Shown: positions 31,845-42,689, counted from the first letter of the stretch. The stretch is 64,000 nt of DNA from Meconema thalassinum (GCA_946902985.2 OX336392.1:21116716-21180715); one strand, 5' to 3'. A program made the numbers and translations. The notes: generated by a model not told the origin, from the sequence alone.

Positions 31845-32499
31845 ATACTGTTACGAGTGCGGGGTTGCTTCATTACCTCGCGCGTGACTCACAACCCGCC
31901 TCGGGCTACCCCTGCCTCTGTGTCAACCAGCGGCATTCGCAACGAGGCAGCAAGAACAAAGACACCGTCTCGAAGGTTCGCTGCTCGTCTGGTGTTGAAG
32001 TTCTCGGGAGGGTGCGGGAGCCCTGTTCTACTCTGGAAACATGTGTTTTTAGCAGGCTATGCTCGCAGTGTGACAGAGGTTTTGTGGTGACATGCCGTGC
32101 GAATTGCGATACCGTGTGATAGACTGTTTGCTAGTTTGCGAGATTCTTCGGACAGCGAAGCAGTGTGAATTATTCAAGAATGGTGATGAAGACAAGCATT
32201 TAGTGGTGAGTGCAGACTTCTGCAAATATCTGTGGCTGGTGTGCCAGCAGAAGAGGTGTAGGTATTTCTAGCCAGGAATTAGTGGAGGATTAGCTGCAAG
32301 AGAAAGTGAAGAGAGTCGGGTGTGCTCTATAAGGAAGAAGCTTGAGTAAAGACTGCTAATGGTTTCTGCGTATTTATTGTACAGTGTATGTTTCTAGACC
32401 TGCAATAAAACTAATATTTTTAAAGGATCATTTGTGTTGTGCTTTACCTACTGTAATCCAATTAACGAACATGCTACAGGGGGTAGCACATAACAATAC
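31845..32499 (+). mobile_element. Solo LTR (647 bp) with ATAC target duplication
   Basis: TGTTACGAG at 31849 and GCACATAACA ending at 32495 give TG...CA termini with a 5-bp inverted end (TGTTA/TAACA). They are flanked by direct ATAC repeats at 31845-31848 and 32496-32499. Inside are a TATA-like ctctataagg near 32325 and AATAAA near 32404. The short duplication and these ends fit a Gypsy-type LTR left by recombination. I see no internal region nearby. Confidence 0.8.
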
Positions 32500-32849
32500 C
32501 GTTCTGTACTTTCTGAGAATACTAGCTTGCTCAATCAACTTAATAAAGAAGGTTTAATAACTCAACACGAATTCATAAACTTTGCCACTGAATTCTGTCA
32601 TTCCTTGTACTTAATGCTTTACGCTTGCCAGTGGTGGCTGGCGGGTAATTGTTCTGGGCGTTGCACTATTTTCACTAAGGTGGTAGGGTAAAAGACTGCT
32701 TGATATAAAAAAAAACTGTATTCAATTGCGCAGTAAAACGAACGTACCTCATTCATTACAAATGTCCCAGTTCATAGAACATCACATTGCCATCGGATTA
32801 AATGGATTATAAGTTAGGCAACATGAAAATGTTCATGCTAACAAAACAA
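32500..32849. other. No recognisable feature
   Basis: This sequence lies between the solo LTR and the nested SINE. It has no long ORF and no element end that I can name. Confidence 0.5.
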
Positions 32850-32909
32850 CGTAAGTTATATAATGTTATTGGTTTTACGTCCATTTTAACTACTGCGGCT
32901 TTTAGAGAC
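32850..32909 (-). mobile_element. 3' end of a tRNA-SINE, split (left part)
   Basis: After cgtaagttatataa (32850-32863, the target duplication) comes tgttattggttttacgtcc and a tttagagac end. In minus orientation this is the 3' end of a SINE. The head of the same SINE lies at 38001-38172 and is followed by the second copy of the duplication (38173-38186). Confidence 0.75.
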
Positions 32910-33655
32910 TTTTGATCATTCAACATATAGTATCACTAATATGTTCAAGAATTTAAACATGAAAGTAGCATTAAGAACCAATAACAGTAACAGTAAATTA
33001 TTCTTCAACTCCAATGAGGTTCACGAGTCAAATAAATTTAGTGTATCAGGTGTTTACCAATTAACATGCAGCAACTGTAATGTCAACTACATTGGTCAAA
33101 CGGGCTGTAGTTTTATTATAAGATAGGGGAACATTATAACGCCATAAATCACCATACATTTTCAGCGATGGCTAATCATATGAAAGAAACAGGCCACTCT
33201 TTCACCAATATTGAAAAAGACGTCGAAATATTACATTATGCCACAAAGGGCATTTTCTTAAACGCACTGGAGGCTTTGGAAATTAATACGGCACAAAGTA
33301 CTTCAAACATGGCAAATTTGAATGACATCAACTTGGATGTTAATATTTTGTTCGACACTCTGGCCGACTATATCAATTTAAATCAATCTAAACACAGAAA
33401 GGAACCACCATAAATTGTATAAGTTTTCTTCACCTGTCACGTTTTTTGTTGTTGTCATAAGTTTCTTTTCTACCCACCCCCTTTTTGTTAGTTTTGTTTG
33501 TTTAACCCTTTAGCCACTTACAATGTTTTCATTTACGGTGTCATTAACCTTCGCGGGAGCTTAACCTCGCTCCTTCCTGCTCACGTTACTGTACGCGTCA
33601 CAGTTGACGTCACTCGCCGTGTGTGCTTGCTACCCGGTATAACTCTCTTTAATCA
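32910..33655 (+). pseudogene. Penelope-like element, GIY-YIG endonuclease end
   Basis: Frame 32941-33126 has GVYQLTCSNCN followed by NYIGQTG. This is the GIY-YIG nuclease signature with its CX2C pair, as at the C-terminus of Penelope-like polymerases. After a frameshift near 33130, the domain continues (ANHMKETGHSFTNIEKDVEI, then FLNALEALEI) to 33413. The reverse transcriptase is missing, so the copy is 5' truncated. The 3' untranslated part is interrupted by an I-like LINE and seems to resume at 37232. Confidence 0.85.
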
Positions 33656-33675
33656 GTTGCCTCCACTATATAGCT

Positions 33676-33870
33676 CCCCCTGTGGGTGGGGGGGTTTAGA
33701 ATACACCCACGATATCCCCTGCCTGTCGTACGAGGCGACTAAAAGGGGCGACCTTGGCTATTCTTTTAGGTTTCCGGCTTGTCTTGCGAATTGGACCTCC
33801 CGTGGGTGGGAGGGATGGAATACACTCACAGGTATACCCTGCCAGTCGTAGAAGGCGACGAAAAGAGTTT
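33676..33870 (+). repeat. Tandem 5' leader motifs of LINE I1
   Basis: cctgtgggtgggg, then acacccacgatatcccctgc and cgactaaaagggg, starts at about 33676. A diverged copy (cccgtgggtggg, acactcacag, cgacgaaaagag) starts about 121 bp later. Repeated leader monomers can act as LINE promoters, but here that is inference. Confidence 0.65.
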
Positions 33871-34285
33871 CTTGGCCCAGGTCCCCTTTACGGGTTTGAC
33901 AGCCAGCTCTAAACGCCCCACTTTGTGCGATATAACTCTCATTAGGATATATCGCACGCCTTTTTCCGTTCATGATTTTGAGGTCTGGCACTCAAAATTA
34001 TATGTGCGTGCTGTCTGGGGAAGGGCCACCAAAGTGTGCGACTACGCTCGAGAGCCTGTTCGGTCTGGCCACACCGACAGGTGGGTGCGCCATGTACCCA
34101 TGCAGTAGTATCCGCCTGACAACGCAGGTCCCCGCACAGCTGCATGCCTGTGCTGGAAAACTCTCTAGTATATGCCAAGGGGTACATGCCTGTATGGCAT
34201 GTCAAACATCGGACCCCCGGGCAATGCCTTCCAAGCTAGGCGGGCCTTGCCTTGGCTGGGTAGCACCTACAGAGACAGCCCGTGA

Positions 34286-35753
34286 TTGGAGTCGGTGGCA
34301 TTCAGGGAGGATGAAACGGCCATGGGACAGAAAAGGAATATCTCCCACCAGGGTGGTCCGCCACCCAAGTCTTTAACTTTTGATTCCCTACGGGGACCAA
34401 CCCCCAGGGAACAGTTTGTTCGTGAGAATCTGGGTGCCAACACTCCCAAGTTTCTGATCGCAACCAGAACAGATGGGGGTGATTTCAAGATGGTAAAGCC
34501 TATTTTGTTTTCTTGCCACATAGAAGGGGTCTATGGTGAGCTTCAGAAGGTACAAAAGATGAGAAACGGTAGCTTGTTGCTCAAGACTAGGACTGGTGAG
34601 CAGGTTGAACAACTTCTGAAATTTGACCGCTTTGGCGAGATCCCTGTCAAAGTGGAAAAGCACACGTCTCTGAATCTGGTCCGAGGAGTTATTTTCCACC
34701 GGGACCTGATTCTGAACACCGACGAGGAGCTCAAGGAGGATATGCAGCATCGTCACGTGACTGATGTCCGGCGCATTACACGCAAGGTCAATGGTCAAAT
34801 CGTGGATACTGGTGCTTTCATTATTTCCTTTGAGCTTTCGGTGCTCCCGGAGAAAGTCAAGGTTACAAGTTACCGTTGTGACGTACGGTCTTATATCCCT
34901 CCACCAATGAGGTGTTATAAGTGCCAGAAGTTCAGGCATATGTTATCCCGATGCTCAAGCCCTCAAATCTGCGGCACATGCGGTAGGGTACCCCACGAAG
35001 CGGAAGAGTGCACCACACCATATCAGTGCACTAATTGCCCTGGATTTCATTCTCCTCGGGACAGGAACTGCCCTGTCTTCCTGAGTGAGAAGAAAATTTA
35101 GGAGATCAAAACCCTGGATGGTCTCACCTACCAGGAGGCCCACAAGAAGTACCATACCACGATTTCGCCTTCTCCAAAGATTGATTATAGAGCTATAATA
35201 CCCAATTTGGTTCCGGCTACCTCATCTTTTGTCTCAGCTGTGAAACCTTCTAATGTACCAACGCCATCTACATCTGTATCTACACCCCAGAATCGGAAAG
35301 AGAGCCCGAAGGTGACTTCAACCCCATCTTCGGCCCCAAAGAAGGCTGTGCGAGCGAAGGCTGCTCCGCCCGCACAGCAGGGGAGGAAGTTGAAGACTCA
35401 AACGGTCGGCGAAAGCCGCGCCGAAGCCGGCGGAGGCGGCATCGTCGACCAGGGTCAGGAATTCAGCTCCTGACCCGTCTATATATCTTAAAGAGGCGGG
35501 GAAGAAGGGACCCCGCACTACGCATTCCTTTTCTCCAAGAAAGGGGAAGCCATCCGCCCCACCACCTGTGGATGCTTCTGCGCCTGGGGACGTTTCGGTC
35601 CCCAGATCTGCGCGCTCCCCACGGAGATCCCCCCGCCGCCGAACTGCGTCTAGGAAATCTTCCACCGAGTCGATTCACTCCATGCCCTCGCCTGAGGACA
35701 TGGAGATTATAGTCGACTTAGTGGCTGATGATCCTCCAGAGGATAAGTTGTAG
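34286..35753 (+). pseudogene. LINE I1 ORF1 (gag-like, three CCHC knuckles)
   Basis: The frame from 34286 encodes an N-terminal gag-like region, then zinc knuckles at residues of about 212-260: CX2CX4HX4C (CYKCQKFRHMLSRC), CX2CX4HX4C and CX2CX3HX6C. A UAG at 35099-35101 interrupts it and the same frame resumes. A frameshift near 35400-35470 leads to a Ser/Arg/Pro-rich tail ending EDKL at 35753. It would be the RNA-binding particle protein of the element. The start is uncertain and may lie upstream. Confidence 0.85.
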
Positions 35754-35793
35754 CTTGCTGCTCCAACTTATCCCTAGTTTATAAGTTCACACA

Positions 35794-36900
35794 ATGGCAC
35801 TGTTACAGTTACTCGACCGGCAGGGATTCGCTTGGATGACTTATATCGTCAGTTCCGATTTCCTTCTGTCTCCTGTATCGTCCGAGTACCTAGCAAGGCC
35901 CCTCCGTGGATGGTCTCTCGCCCTGATATCATCCTGGATCTGCACACCGGCCCCAAGTCGGACACGGACTCCTCCGTCCATCGGAGGCTGTTCCAGTCCG
36001 TGGTGAGCCGGTATCCGGGATCAGGGCTTCTATTCACGGACGGTTCGAGGGTAAACGAGAAAGTAGGCTGTGCATTTGTGGTTGAGGATCGTCGGTTTCT
36101 CTTTTCTCTTCCCGATGCCTGTGTCGTGTACACAGCGGAGCTCTATGCCATCTTAGAGGCTCTGCGATACACGTTATCAGACGATCATCAGCACTTTCTT
36201 GTGTGTACTGACTCTCTGAGTGCGCTGCAAGCGATCGATGTGTGTTTCCCGAAGCACCCGTTGGTCCAGCGTGTGCACGACCTGCTCATCAGTTCGTGTA
36301 ATGCTGGGGCCGGGGTGTCCTTTGTGTGGCTTCCTAGCCACATGGGTATTGCGGGAAACGAGTTTGCTGATCAGGCGGCGAGAGAGGCAGTCGCACTGCC
36401 CTCGCTACTGTATAAGGTGCCTGCTAGTGATGTGCGCTCTCAGTTGCGGCATTCGATCCTGTCGCATTGGGAGGAGGCATGGCGTGCCACGCCTCCTCCC
36501 AACGGACTGAGAGGCATCAAGGAGACAACGAAGGTGTGGAAATCTTCCTTCCGATCTCTCCGGAAGGAAGCTGTGGTGCTCTATCGACTCCGGATCGGTC
36601 ATGGGATTGCTACGCACTCCCACTTGCTGAAGAGAGAAGATCCCCCTGTGTGTCCTTGCGGCGCCCACCTAACCGTGGCACACCTTCTCTTGGAGTGTGT
36701 GTATCTGGCCGATCTGCGAAGGACTCTTAAACTGCCTAATACCCTCTCCCTTATTCTCCGTGATGACTTATTATACTGGCCCATTCTTCCCACTTATATT
36801 TGGAAAATGATACACCTGAATAAGGGCTGCCGAAGTATTTATGATATGTGATATTTCATACAGCTGACCTCGTCATCCGGTTCATGAGGGAGAGTGGTTA
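35794..36900 (+). pseudogene. LINE I1 ORF2 remnant: start codon region fused to RNase H
   Basis: MALLQ at 35794 looks like the ORF2 start. It is followed within a few codons by sequence that belongs just before the RNase H domain, in another frame. The RNase H frame (35832-36851) keeps its catalytic set: FTDGS (D), TAELYAI (E), CTDSLSALQ (D) and the SHMGIAGNEFADQAA end (D). The C-terminal CPCGAHLTVAHLLLEC zinc block is present. A 95-bp insert at 36768-36862 replaces the true end, which continues ADLVIRFMRESG up to about 36900. Confidence 0.85.
36768..36862. repeat. 95-bp templated insert, copy of 37406-37500
   Basis: The segment ttattatactggcccattct...tttcataca matches 37406-37500 with one mismatch in 95 bases. 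It splits the ORF2 codons between RDD and ADLV. The donor-like copy lies downstream of the LINE tail, in the host Penelope-like sequence. Confidence 0.9.
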
Positions 36901-37231
36901 CTTTTTTAAGTTTTAATGTGTAGTTACGACTTTTAATTCAGGTTAAATCTGTTTTATGTTTTTTATTGTGTTCATCTATTTTATTGTTCACTATGCCTTA
37001 TTTGTTTTATCCTTTTTTACCATCCGCCGTTTATTCTTTTTATTCAAATAAGGCATAATTTTTGGGGCTCACTGTCTGTTTTATAAACACCGTTTTCATT
37101 TCATCCATGGCAGTGAGTTGTTTTTATCTACATCCTTTCATTTCACGCCATTTCATTTCATTAGGGACCGATAACCTCGATGTTAGGCCCCTTAAAACAA
37201 CAATTATCATCATCATCATCATCATCATTAT

Positions 37232-37992
37232 ATGGCACGTTCAGCACATACATTCAGCATATTTAAGAAAATCACGTAAGTTTTATGAAGTATTACTTTT
37301 GGAGGCCCTTCTCTTATTAGGATTTTAATATTTTTAATATTCTTCTAATTTTTCTGTTTTTATTTCTCTTTTTCACAGTTTCACTACTATATCTATGATT
37401 CTGGCTTATTATACTGGCCCATTCTTCCCACTTATATTTGGAAAATGATACACCTGAATAAGGGCTGCCGAAGTATTTATGATCTGTGATATTTCATACA
37501 ACAACACATATTTTCAAGATTTTATAACCATCAAGAATTTTAATTGACTACAGTTTGGACACAAAAGAAGCATTTTGGTGATCATGACATTAAGCAGCTG
37601 CTTCAAGAAGAGACAGTGAATTTTAAATGCCGTTGTTTATATAGTTTTAATGAACTGAGACAAGTTATCTTAACTTTGAGTGTTTTTCATGTTTTTATTT
37701 CTATTTTGAGTGCACTGAATATTATGGTGTTTTTATATCAAGCCCCTATGTTTTCACGCTTCATTCATTTCATTGTCATTTCATGCCATCTTCCCCATTT
37801 TAACATGTTTTCGTGCAATGGAGCAATTTTATGAATGTTGGGCCCATCACTTTCAAGCTGATGAAGAGATCATTTTAGGATCTCGAAACATGTCCTTGTA
37901 ATTTAATATATATGTGATCTATGATTACATTTTAATAAAAGTATTGACTAGGCGGACCTGAAGTATAAGGATAATTATTTACCTTTTCGCTG
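37232..37992 (+). mobile_element. Probable right part of the Penelope-like element
   Basis: Downstream of the LINE tail, the block cgaaacatgtccttgtaatt near 37886 and a following ttttaataaa resemble the terminal (pseudo-LTR) region of Penelope-like elements. The segment ends at a second ttagagac (37993-38000), matching 32902-32909 beside the left part. It therefore closes the insertion in the SINE. No ORF is recognised in it. Confidence 0.6.
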
Positions 37993-38186
37993 TTAGAGAC
38001 ACCGGGGTGCCGGAATTTTGCCCAGAAGGGGATCTTTATCGTGCCAGTAAATCTACTGACACGGTTCCCTCGCATTTGCGCACCCTCAAATGCTGACTAG
38101 CAGCGTCAGGATTCGATCCTACAAACTTGCGCACAGCAGGCAAGAATGTTACCGCTGAGCCACGCAGCGAGCCGTAAGTTATATAA
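37993..38186 (-). mobile_element. tRNA-derived SINE head, split (right part)
   Basis: Reading the minus strand from 38172, gcgtggctcagcggtaac (box A) and ggatcgaatcctgac (box B) form a tRNA-like head. It is followed by aaccgtgtcagtagattta and ttccggcaccccgg, a core seen in insect SINEs. cgtaagttatataa at 38173-38186 is the target duplication paired with 32850-32863. Confidence 0.85.
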
Positions 38187-38471
38187 GAGGGCGAGAAAGA
38201 ACCACAAGTTTGTGCAAATTACATTGCAAGACCTAGTATCGGCAGTTGACAATACATCACGGATGTCTCCGTCCATGCCTCAGCTCCCTTGTTGTAATCA
38301 GCGGCAACGACCAGCAGAGTTAACTGTTAGGATAGGGGTTACTCTGCCATACCCTTCACTATTGAGATCTGGTCAGTGCTTGGGGCATAAAGTCACAAGG
38401 AGAAGGTGGATGTAACAACTGATGTGTAATGTACTTCATTTGGGTAGAAAAAAATAAACTGTAAAACAATA
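38187..38471. other. No recognisable feature
   Basis: This sequence lies between the SINE and the pogo-type terminal repeat. Its short ORFs have no recognisable content. Confidence 0.5.
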
Positions 38472-38594
38472 TACAGTGAAACCTCTCTATAACGGACACC
38501 CTTGGGACCATAAATACTGTCCGCTAACGAGGGGTGTCCACTATAGAGAGGGTTAGAGAAAATTATTGCAATTTGTCACATGTATTTGTGCAGT

Positions 38595-38606
38595 ATGTGT
38601 ACTTCC
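38595..38606. repeat. Target-site duplication of LINE A3 (left copy)
   Basis: atgtgtacttcc occurs here and at 41774-41785, flanking the full-length LINE. Confidence 0.85.
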
Positions 38607-41600
38607 GTCTCCCATAAGTCCAACCCCTCGTCCACGTCGTGGGAGACGGGCAACGGCACAAAGTAGGGGATTGCCTGTAGGGGCGAAGTACAGTGGGGAC
38701 TTCGTGTGCCCCGGGACCGTTACGGTAGCTGTGAAGGTCCTACAGGAACCCTGAAAAGTGACGGCTAACGGGGCTCTGGTGAAGCTACGATAGGCCCAGC
38801 AAGCCAGTAGTGGATAAAACCAAATGCTTTCAAAAATGGAACGAGCCTCGGACAGGATGGATTTAATAGACGACGACACGGCTGTACACACGGACTAAGA
38901 TTTGGAACTTTAAACCTAAGAACGCTGACGGGGAAGGTGGAGGAGATAGTGGATATGATGGAAAGAAGGAAGTTGGATTTATTGGGATTGGCAGAAACAA
39001 AGTGGAAAGGGGAAGGAAGGAGAGTACTGAGAAAAGGCTATAGACTGTACTGGAGTGGGAATGAAGAGGGAAAGAGGAATGGAGTGGGAGTAGTAGTACG
39101 AGATGGTTTAAAAGAAGAAGTGAGGAGAATAAGTGATAGGATGATGAAAGTGAAAGTAGCACTGAGGGGAGAGACAGTAGAAATAGTGCAAGTGTATGCT
39201 CCACAAGTAGGCTGCGCCTCTGAAGAGAAGGAGGAGTTTGAAGAGGAATTGCAGAAGCAGCTGGTAGGAAGAAATATGATTGTTATGGGGGACCTCAATG
39301 CCCATGTAGGAAGAGAAAGACAAGGTTATGAGAGTGTTCTAGGACCAGAGGGTTGGGGTGGAAGAAATGAGGAAGGAAAGAGACTGTTGGACTTCTGCCA
39401 GAGGAACAGCCTGCTAGTTGGGAACTCCTGGTTTAAGAAAAGAGAGAGCCACACAATCACATGGTAGAGTGATGACTGGACCAGGAAGTCGGTGGTCGAC
39501 TATATACTGTATGAGAAAGAACTAAATAAGAACATCACGGACATCAAGGTTATACCATCAGAGAACCTGGATAGCGACCATCGATTACTGGTAATGAACC
39601 TGAGAGGGAGTAAGGAGAAGAAAGGGACTGAGAACCAGGAAAGACGTATAAGGATATGGAAACTGAAAGAAGGGGATAGAAGGGTCGAGTACCTCAAAAT
39701 GGTAAAGGAAGGAATTCCAACAGATGAAGAAAGAGGGGTGGAAGAGGAATGGGCTAGATTTAAGAAGACACTAGTGGGTGCAGCAGAAGCAGTATGTGGG
39801 AGGACAAGTAGTAAGAAGAGGTGGAAGGAAACACCATGGTGGAATGAGAAGACAAAAGATATAGTAAGGGAAAAGAATAGAGCCTTTAGGAGGTGGTATC
39901 AAAATAGGACGGTAGAGACAAGGGAAGAGTACCAGGAAAGAAAGAAGGAGGCGAAGAGAGTGGTGGCTGAGGAGAGAAGGAAGTGGATGGAAGAGTGGAC
40001 AAAGATGATGGAGGAGGATAGTGAAGGTACAAAAAAGGTCCTGTATGGGATGGTAAAAAATAAGAGGCGGAAGGATCCTACGGATTATGTTAGAATGGTG
40101 AACAAAAGGGGACAAGAGATAGAAAATAGGGAAGAACTGAAGAAAATGTGGAAAGAATATTTTGAAGAACTTCTGAACCCAAATGGAAAAGATGGTGAGG
40201 AGGAAGAAATCGGGGAAGAGGAAGATGAACTGCACACAGAAAAGGACTTAACATGGAAAGAAGTGGAAGATGCAGTGAACAAGATGAAAGGAGGGAAGGC
40301 ACCGGGTGTGGATGAGTTGAGTGTGGAGATGGTGAGAGCAGCAGGAGAGGTGGGGATACAGTGGCTGTACCGAGTGATGAGGACAGCATGGAAGGAAAGG
40401 AAGACCCCAGAGGACTGGAAAAAAGGAATCATTGTCCCGATCTTCAAGAAAGGTAGTAGAACAGATTGCAGAAACTATCGGGGAATAACACTGATGAGTC
40501 ATTGTGCAAAGATCTTCGAGAAAGTTTTGGAAAAGAGAATTAGGACAAGGATAGAAGGAGGGATGAGGGAAGAACAACATGGCTTCAGAGCAGGAAGGTC
40601 CACAGTGGATTTGATTTTTGCTGTAAGGCAGTTACAAGAACAGCACTATGAGTATGGAACAGATCTACTGATGGCCTTCCTGGACATTGAGAAAGCATAT
40701 GACAGTGTATGCAGAAACAAAGTATGGAAGTCCCTGGAGGAAAGAGGAGTAGAGAAATGGACTATAAAGAGGATAAAGGAGATGTATAAGGGAAGCGTGA
40801 GCTGTGTGAAAGTGGGAGGAGAGAGATCTGACTGGTTGGAACAAAGAAACGGCCTGAAACAAGGAAGTGCACTGTCACCGTTACTTGTCATTGTGGTGAT
40901 GGATGACATAATGACCCGAGTGGCACAAGTAATTGGGGACGGAAAGATGAAAGCAATGGTGTTTGCAGATGATTTGATGATTTGGGGAAACAAGGAGGAG
41001 GAGGTACAGGAACAGTTGGACGTGTGGGAAGGAATAATACAAGGATATGGGATGAAATTTAGCATAAATAAGAGTGAGATGGTGATCACAACAAGGAAGA
41101 AGGAAAGAACCACAACGGGAATAACAATTGGTGGGGAACAGCTGAAGAAAGTGGAGAGTTTCAAGTATCTGGGAAGCCTGATACAAGATAATGGAAGAAA
41201 CGATAGAGAAATAAATGAGCGGGGGAGGCAGGCAGAAGCATTTCGGAGGAGTGTGAGAAGCATGTTATGGAGCAAGGATGTCCCGCAGAACAGCAAAAAG
41301 ATCATATATCGGACGTACTATGTCCCTATCCTGACGTATGCCTCGGAGACTTGGGTTATGAAAGGAAGGGAGAAGAGCAAAATACAGGCCAGTGAGATGA
41401 GGTTCTTGAGAAGCAGTATTGGAGCTACAAAGATGGACAGAATAAGAAATGAGAGGACCAGAGAATTAATGAAGGAGGAACCATTACAGGATGGTATAGA
41501 GAAATCTAGACTTAGATGGTATGGACATGTAAAACGAATGGAGGAGAAGAGGATACCCAGGAGAGTACATGAGACGAAGTGGGAAGGAAAGAGACCGAGG

Positions 41601-41773
41601 GGAAGACCGAGAAACAGGTGGCTGAAGGGGGTAGAAGAAAGCGTGAAGAAGAGAGGAGAAGACTGGACAAGGGTGGAGGCTGAGAGATGGTGGGAAGACA
41701 GAAGACGTTGGAGAGGCTTGTGTTCCAAACAGACCCGGCCAGTGGCTGGAAACTGTGCAAGATGATGATGATG
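38607..41773 (+). mobile_element. LINE A3, full length, one premature stop
   Basis: This is a 3.17-kb plus-strand copy with a leader of about 300 bp, one long frame and a (GAT)n tail, flanked by a 12-bp duplication. It is the same family as A1, A2 and A4. The leader shares tgaagctacg, then caagccagtagtgg with A2, showing that both are complete at the 5' end. Confidence 0.9.
38903..41765 (+). pseudogene. LINE A3 endonuclease-RT protein, single UAG
   Basis: One frame is open from about 38903 to 41765 (about 950 residues) except for UAG at 39465-39467, where relatives have tyrosine in TWYS. The endonuclease holds LGLAETKWKGEG, MGDLNAHVGRER and NLDSDHRLLV. The RT holds GKAPGVDELSVEM, NYRGITLMSHCAK, GFRAGRSTVDL, FLDIEKAYDS, LKQGSALSPLL and VFADDLMIWG. 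The C-terminal YGHVKRMEEKR, GRPRNRW and VAGNCAR ends are intact. No AUG precedes the endonuclease in this frame. This is the least damaged copy of the family here. Confidence 0.92.
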
Positions 41774-41785
41774 ATGTGTACTTCC

Positions 41786-42343
41786 ATGAAAACGTAGGGT
41801 TACGCGCGGTAAAGTCCAGTTTCGTCTGCATTTAAAATGTTTTCCGGTGAATAACCCTCAGTGATGGGAGGCTACTTTTTTTCCCAGCTTGAAACATTAT
41901 CCATATCAACAGTGGAGAATTCTCTGCAAATTGCTCTAAATTTTATATCGTGGCCCTTTGTGAAATTCTTGAGCCAGCCGTTCGAGGCTTTGAAATCTTG
42001 ATACCTAATTCTGCCACGAAATCCAATGCATTGGCTTGTATCATTGGTCCGGACACAGGGACGTTCTGACTTCTTAAGTTGCTAAACCACTCTATCACTG
42101 TCTTATCAATAACAGCTGCATATCACTTTGAAACTGACTAATTTTCAGCTCATTACCATTAAGACGCCATAGCTTAATTATCTCTTCTTGTTTTTTCACA
42201 ATTTCTGCTGTCTGTATCTTTCCAATCTTAAACACTTCACATGGTTTCCGTACACCACAGTTCTCACGTTTGTGATAATCTACGATGTCTACTTTCTCTT
42301 TTAAAGTTAAACTTTTACGAGGAGCCATTTCAAATGCACTCAC
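41786..42343 (-). pseudogene. Tigger-like transposase N-terminal half
   Basis: The minus-strand frame from 42325 (MAPRKSLTLKEKVDIVDYHK) is a CENPB-N/psq-type helix-turn-helix. In another frame, WFSNLRSQNVPVSGPMIQAN is the second, Tc5-type DNA-binding domain. ENILNADETGLY near 41850-41800 is the start of the DDE catalytic domain with its first aspartate. A TAA follows within a few codons. LINE A3 then interrupts, and little coding sequence remains on the far side. The protein could bind terminal repeats but not cut DNA. Confidence 0.85.
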
Positions 42344-42689
42344 TTGCTACTGTAACGCACGGGTCCTACAATAGGTTTAAGAAGTTTCATGGTAAAACTG
42401 ACCAAATAGTGAAAGTATGAATTCACTTATCCCGACCATTTCAAGTTCAAGAGAACAATGAAAGCGATACCGTTAGGCCTAGGTTTATTTTTGGAGCAGT
42501 GCAGAAGATGGGGATGGGAAGATCAGTGCTAACCGGCTTCCAGGAAGCACAGGATGTGTAGAAAGTACATTAGAACAACAGTGTGTTCATACTAGACTAA
42601 TAGACCTACAGAGATGTGATGTCTTTTCAAAACAGGTGTCCGCTAAGAGAGGTTGGTTGAATTTTTTAAAATGCATCTGGGTCGTCCGT

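Larger units (their letters stand above)
33660..37231 (+). mobile_element. I-like LINE, internally deleted (called I1)
   Basis: The element has a 5' leader with duplicated motifs, an ORF1 gag-like protein, the first codons of ORF2, an RNase H domain and a 3' end (gttaggccccttaaaacaac) with an (ATC)n tail at 37208-37231. The endonuclease and RT of ORF2 are absent. A 95-bp foreign insert interrupts the end of ORF2. It lies inside a Penelope-like element. The clade is inferred from the three-knuckle ORF1 and the RNase H. Confidence 0.85.
38472..42660 (-). mobile_element. pogo/Tigger-like DNA transposon remnant
   Basis: The left terminus CAGTGAAACCTCTCTATAAC starts at 38474 after TA. Within 80 bp, cctctctata...ggacaccc is repeated inverted (ggtgtccactatagagagg), forming a hairpin end. 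A degenerate matching end (ggtgtccgctaagagaggtt) lies at 42630-42655. Inside, on the minus strand, is the N-terminal part of a transposase. The copy is internally deleted, with little after the first DDE aspartate. LINE A3 is inserted in it. Confidence 0.75.

Noticed and set aside
35318..35678. Minus-strand Arg/Gly-rich ORFs opposite LINE I1 ORF1
   Set aside because: They overlap the basic tail of ORF1, whose plus-strand frame is explained. They lie in a GC-rich stretch.
38100..38172. Functional tRNA gene
   Set aside because: It is continuous with a known-style SINE core and has a 14-bp duplication at its edge.
40085..41831. Long antisense ORFs across LINE A3
   Set aside because: This is the same composition effect. 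The true frame is on the plus strand.
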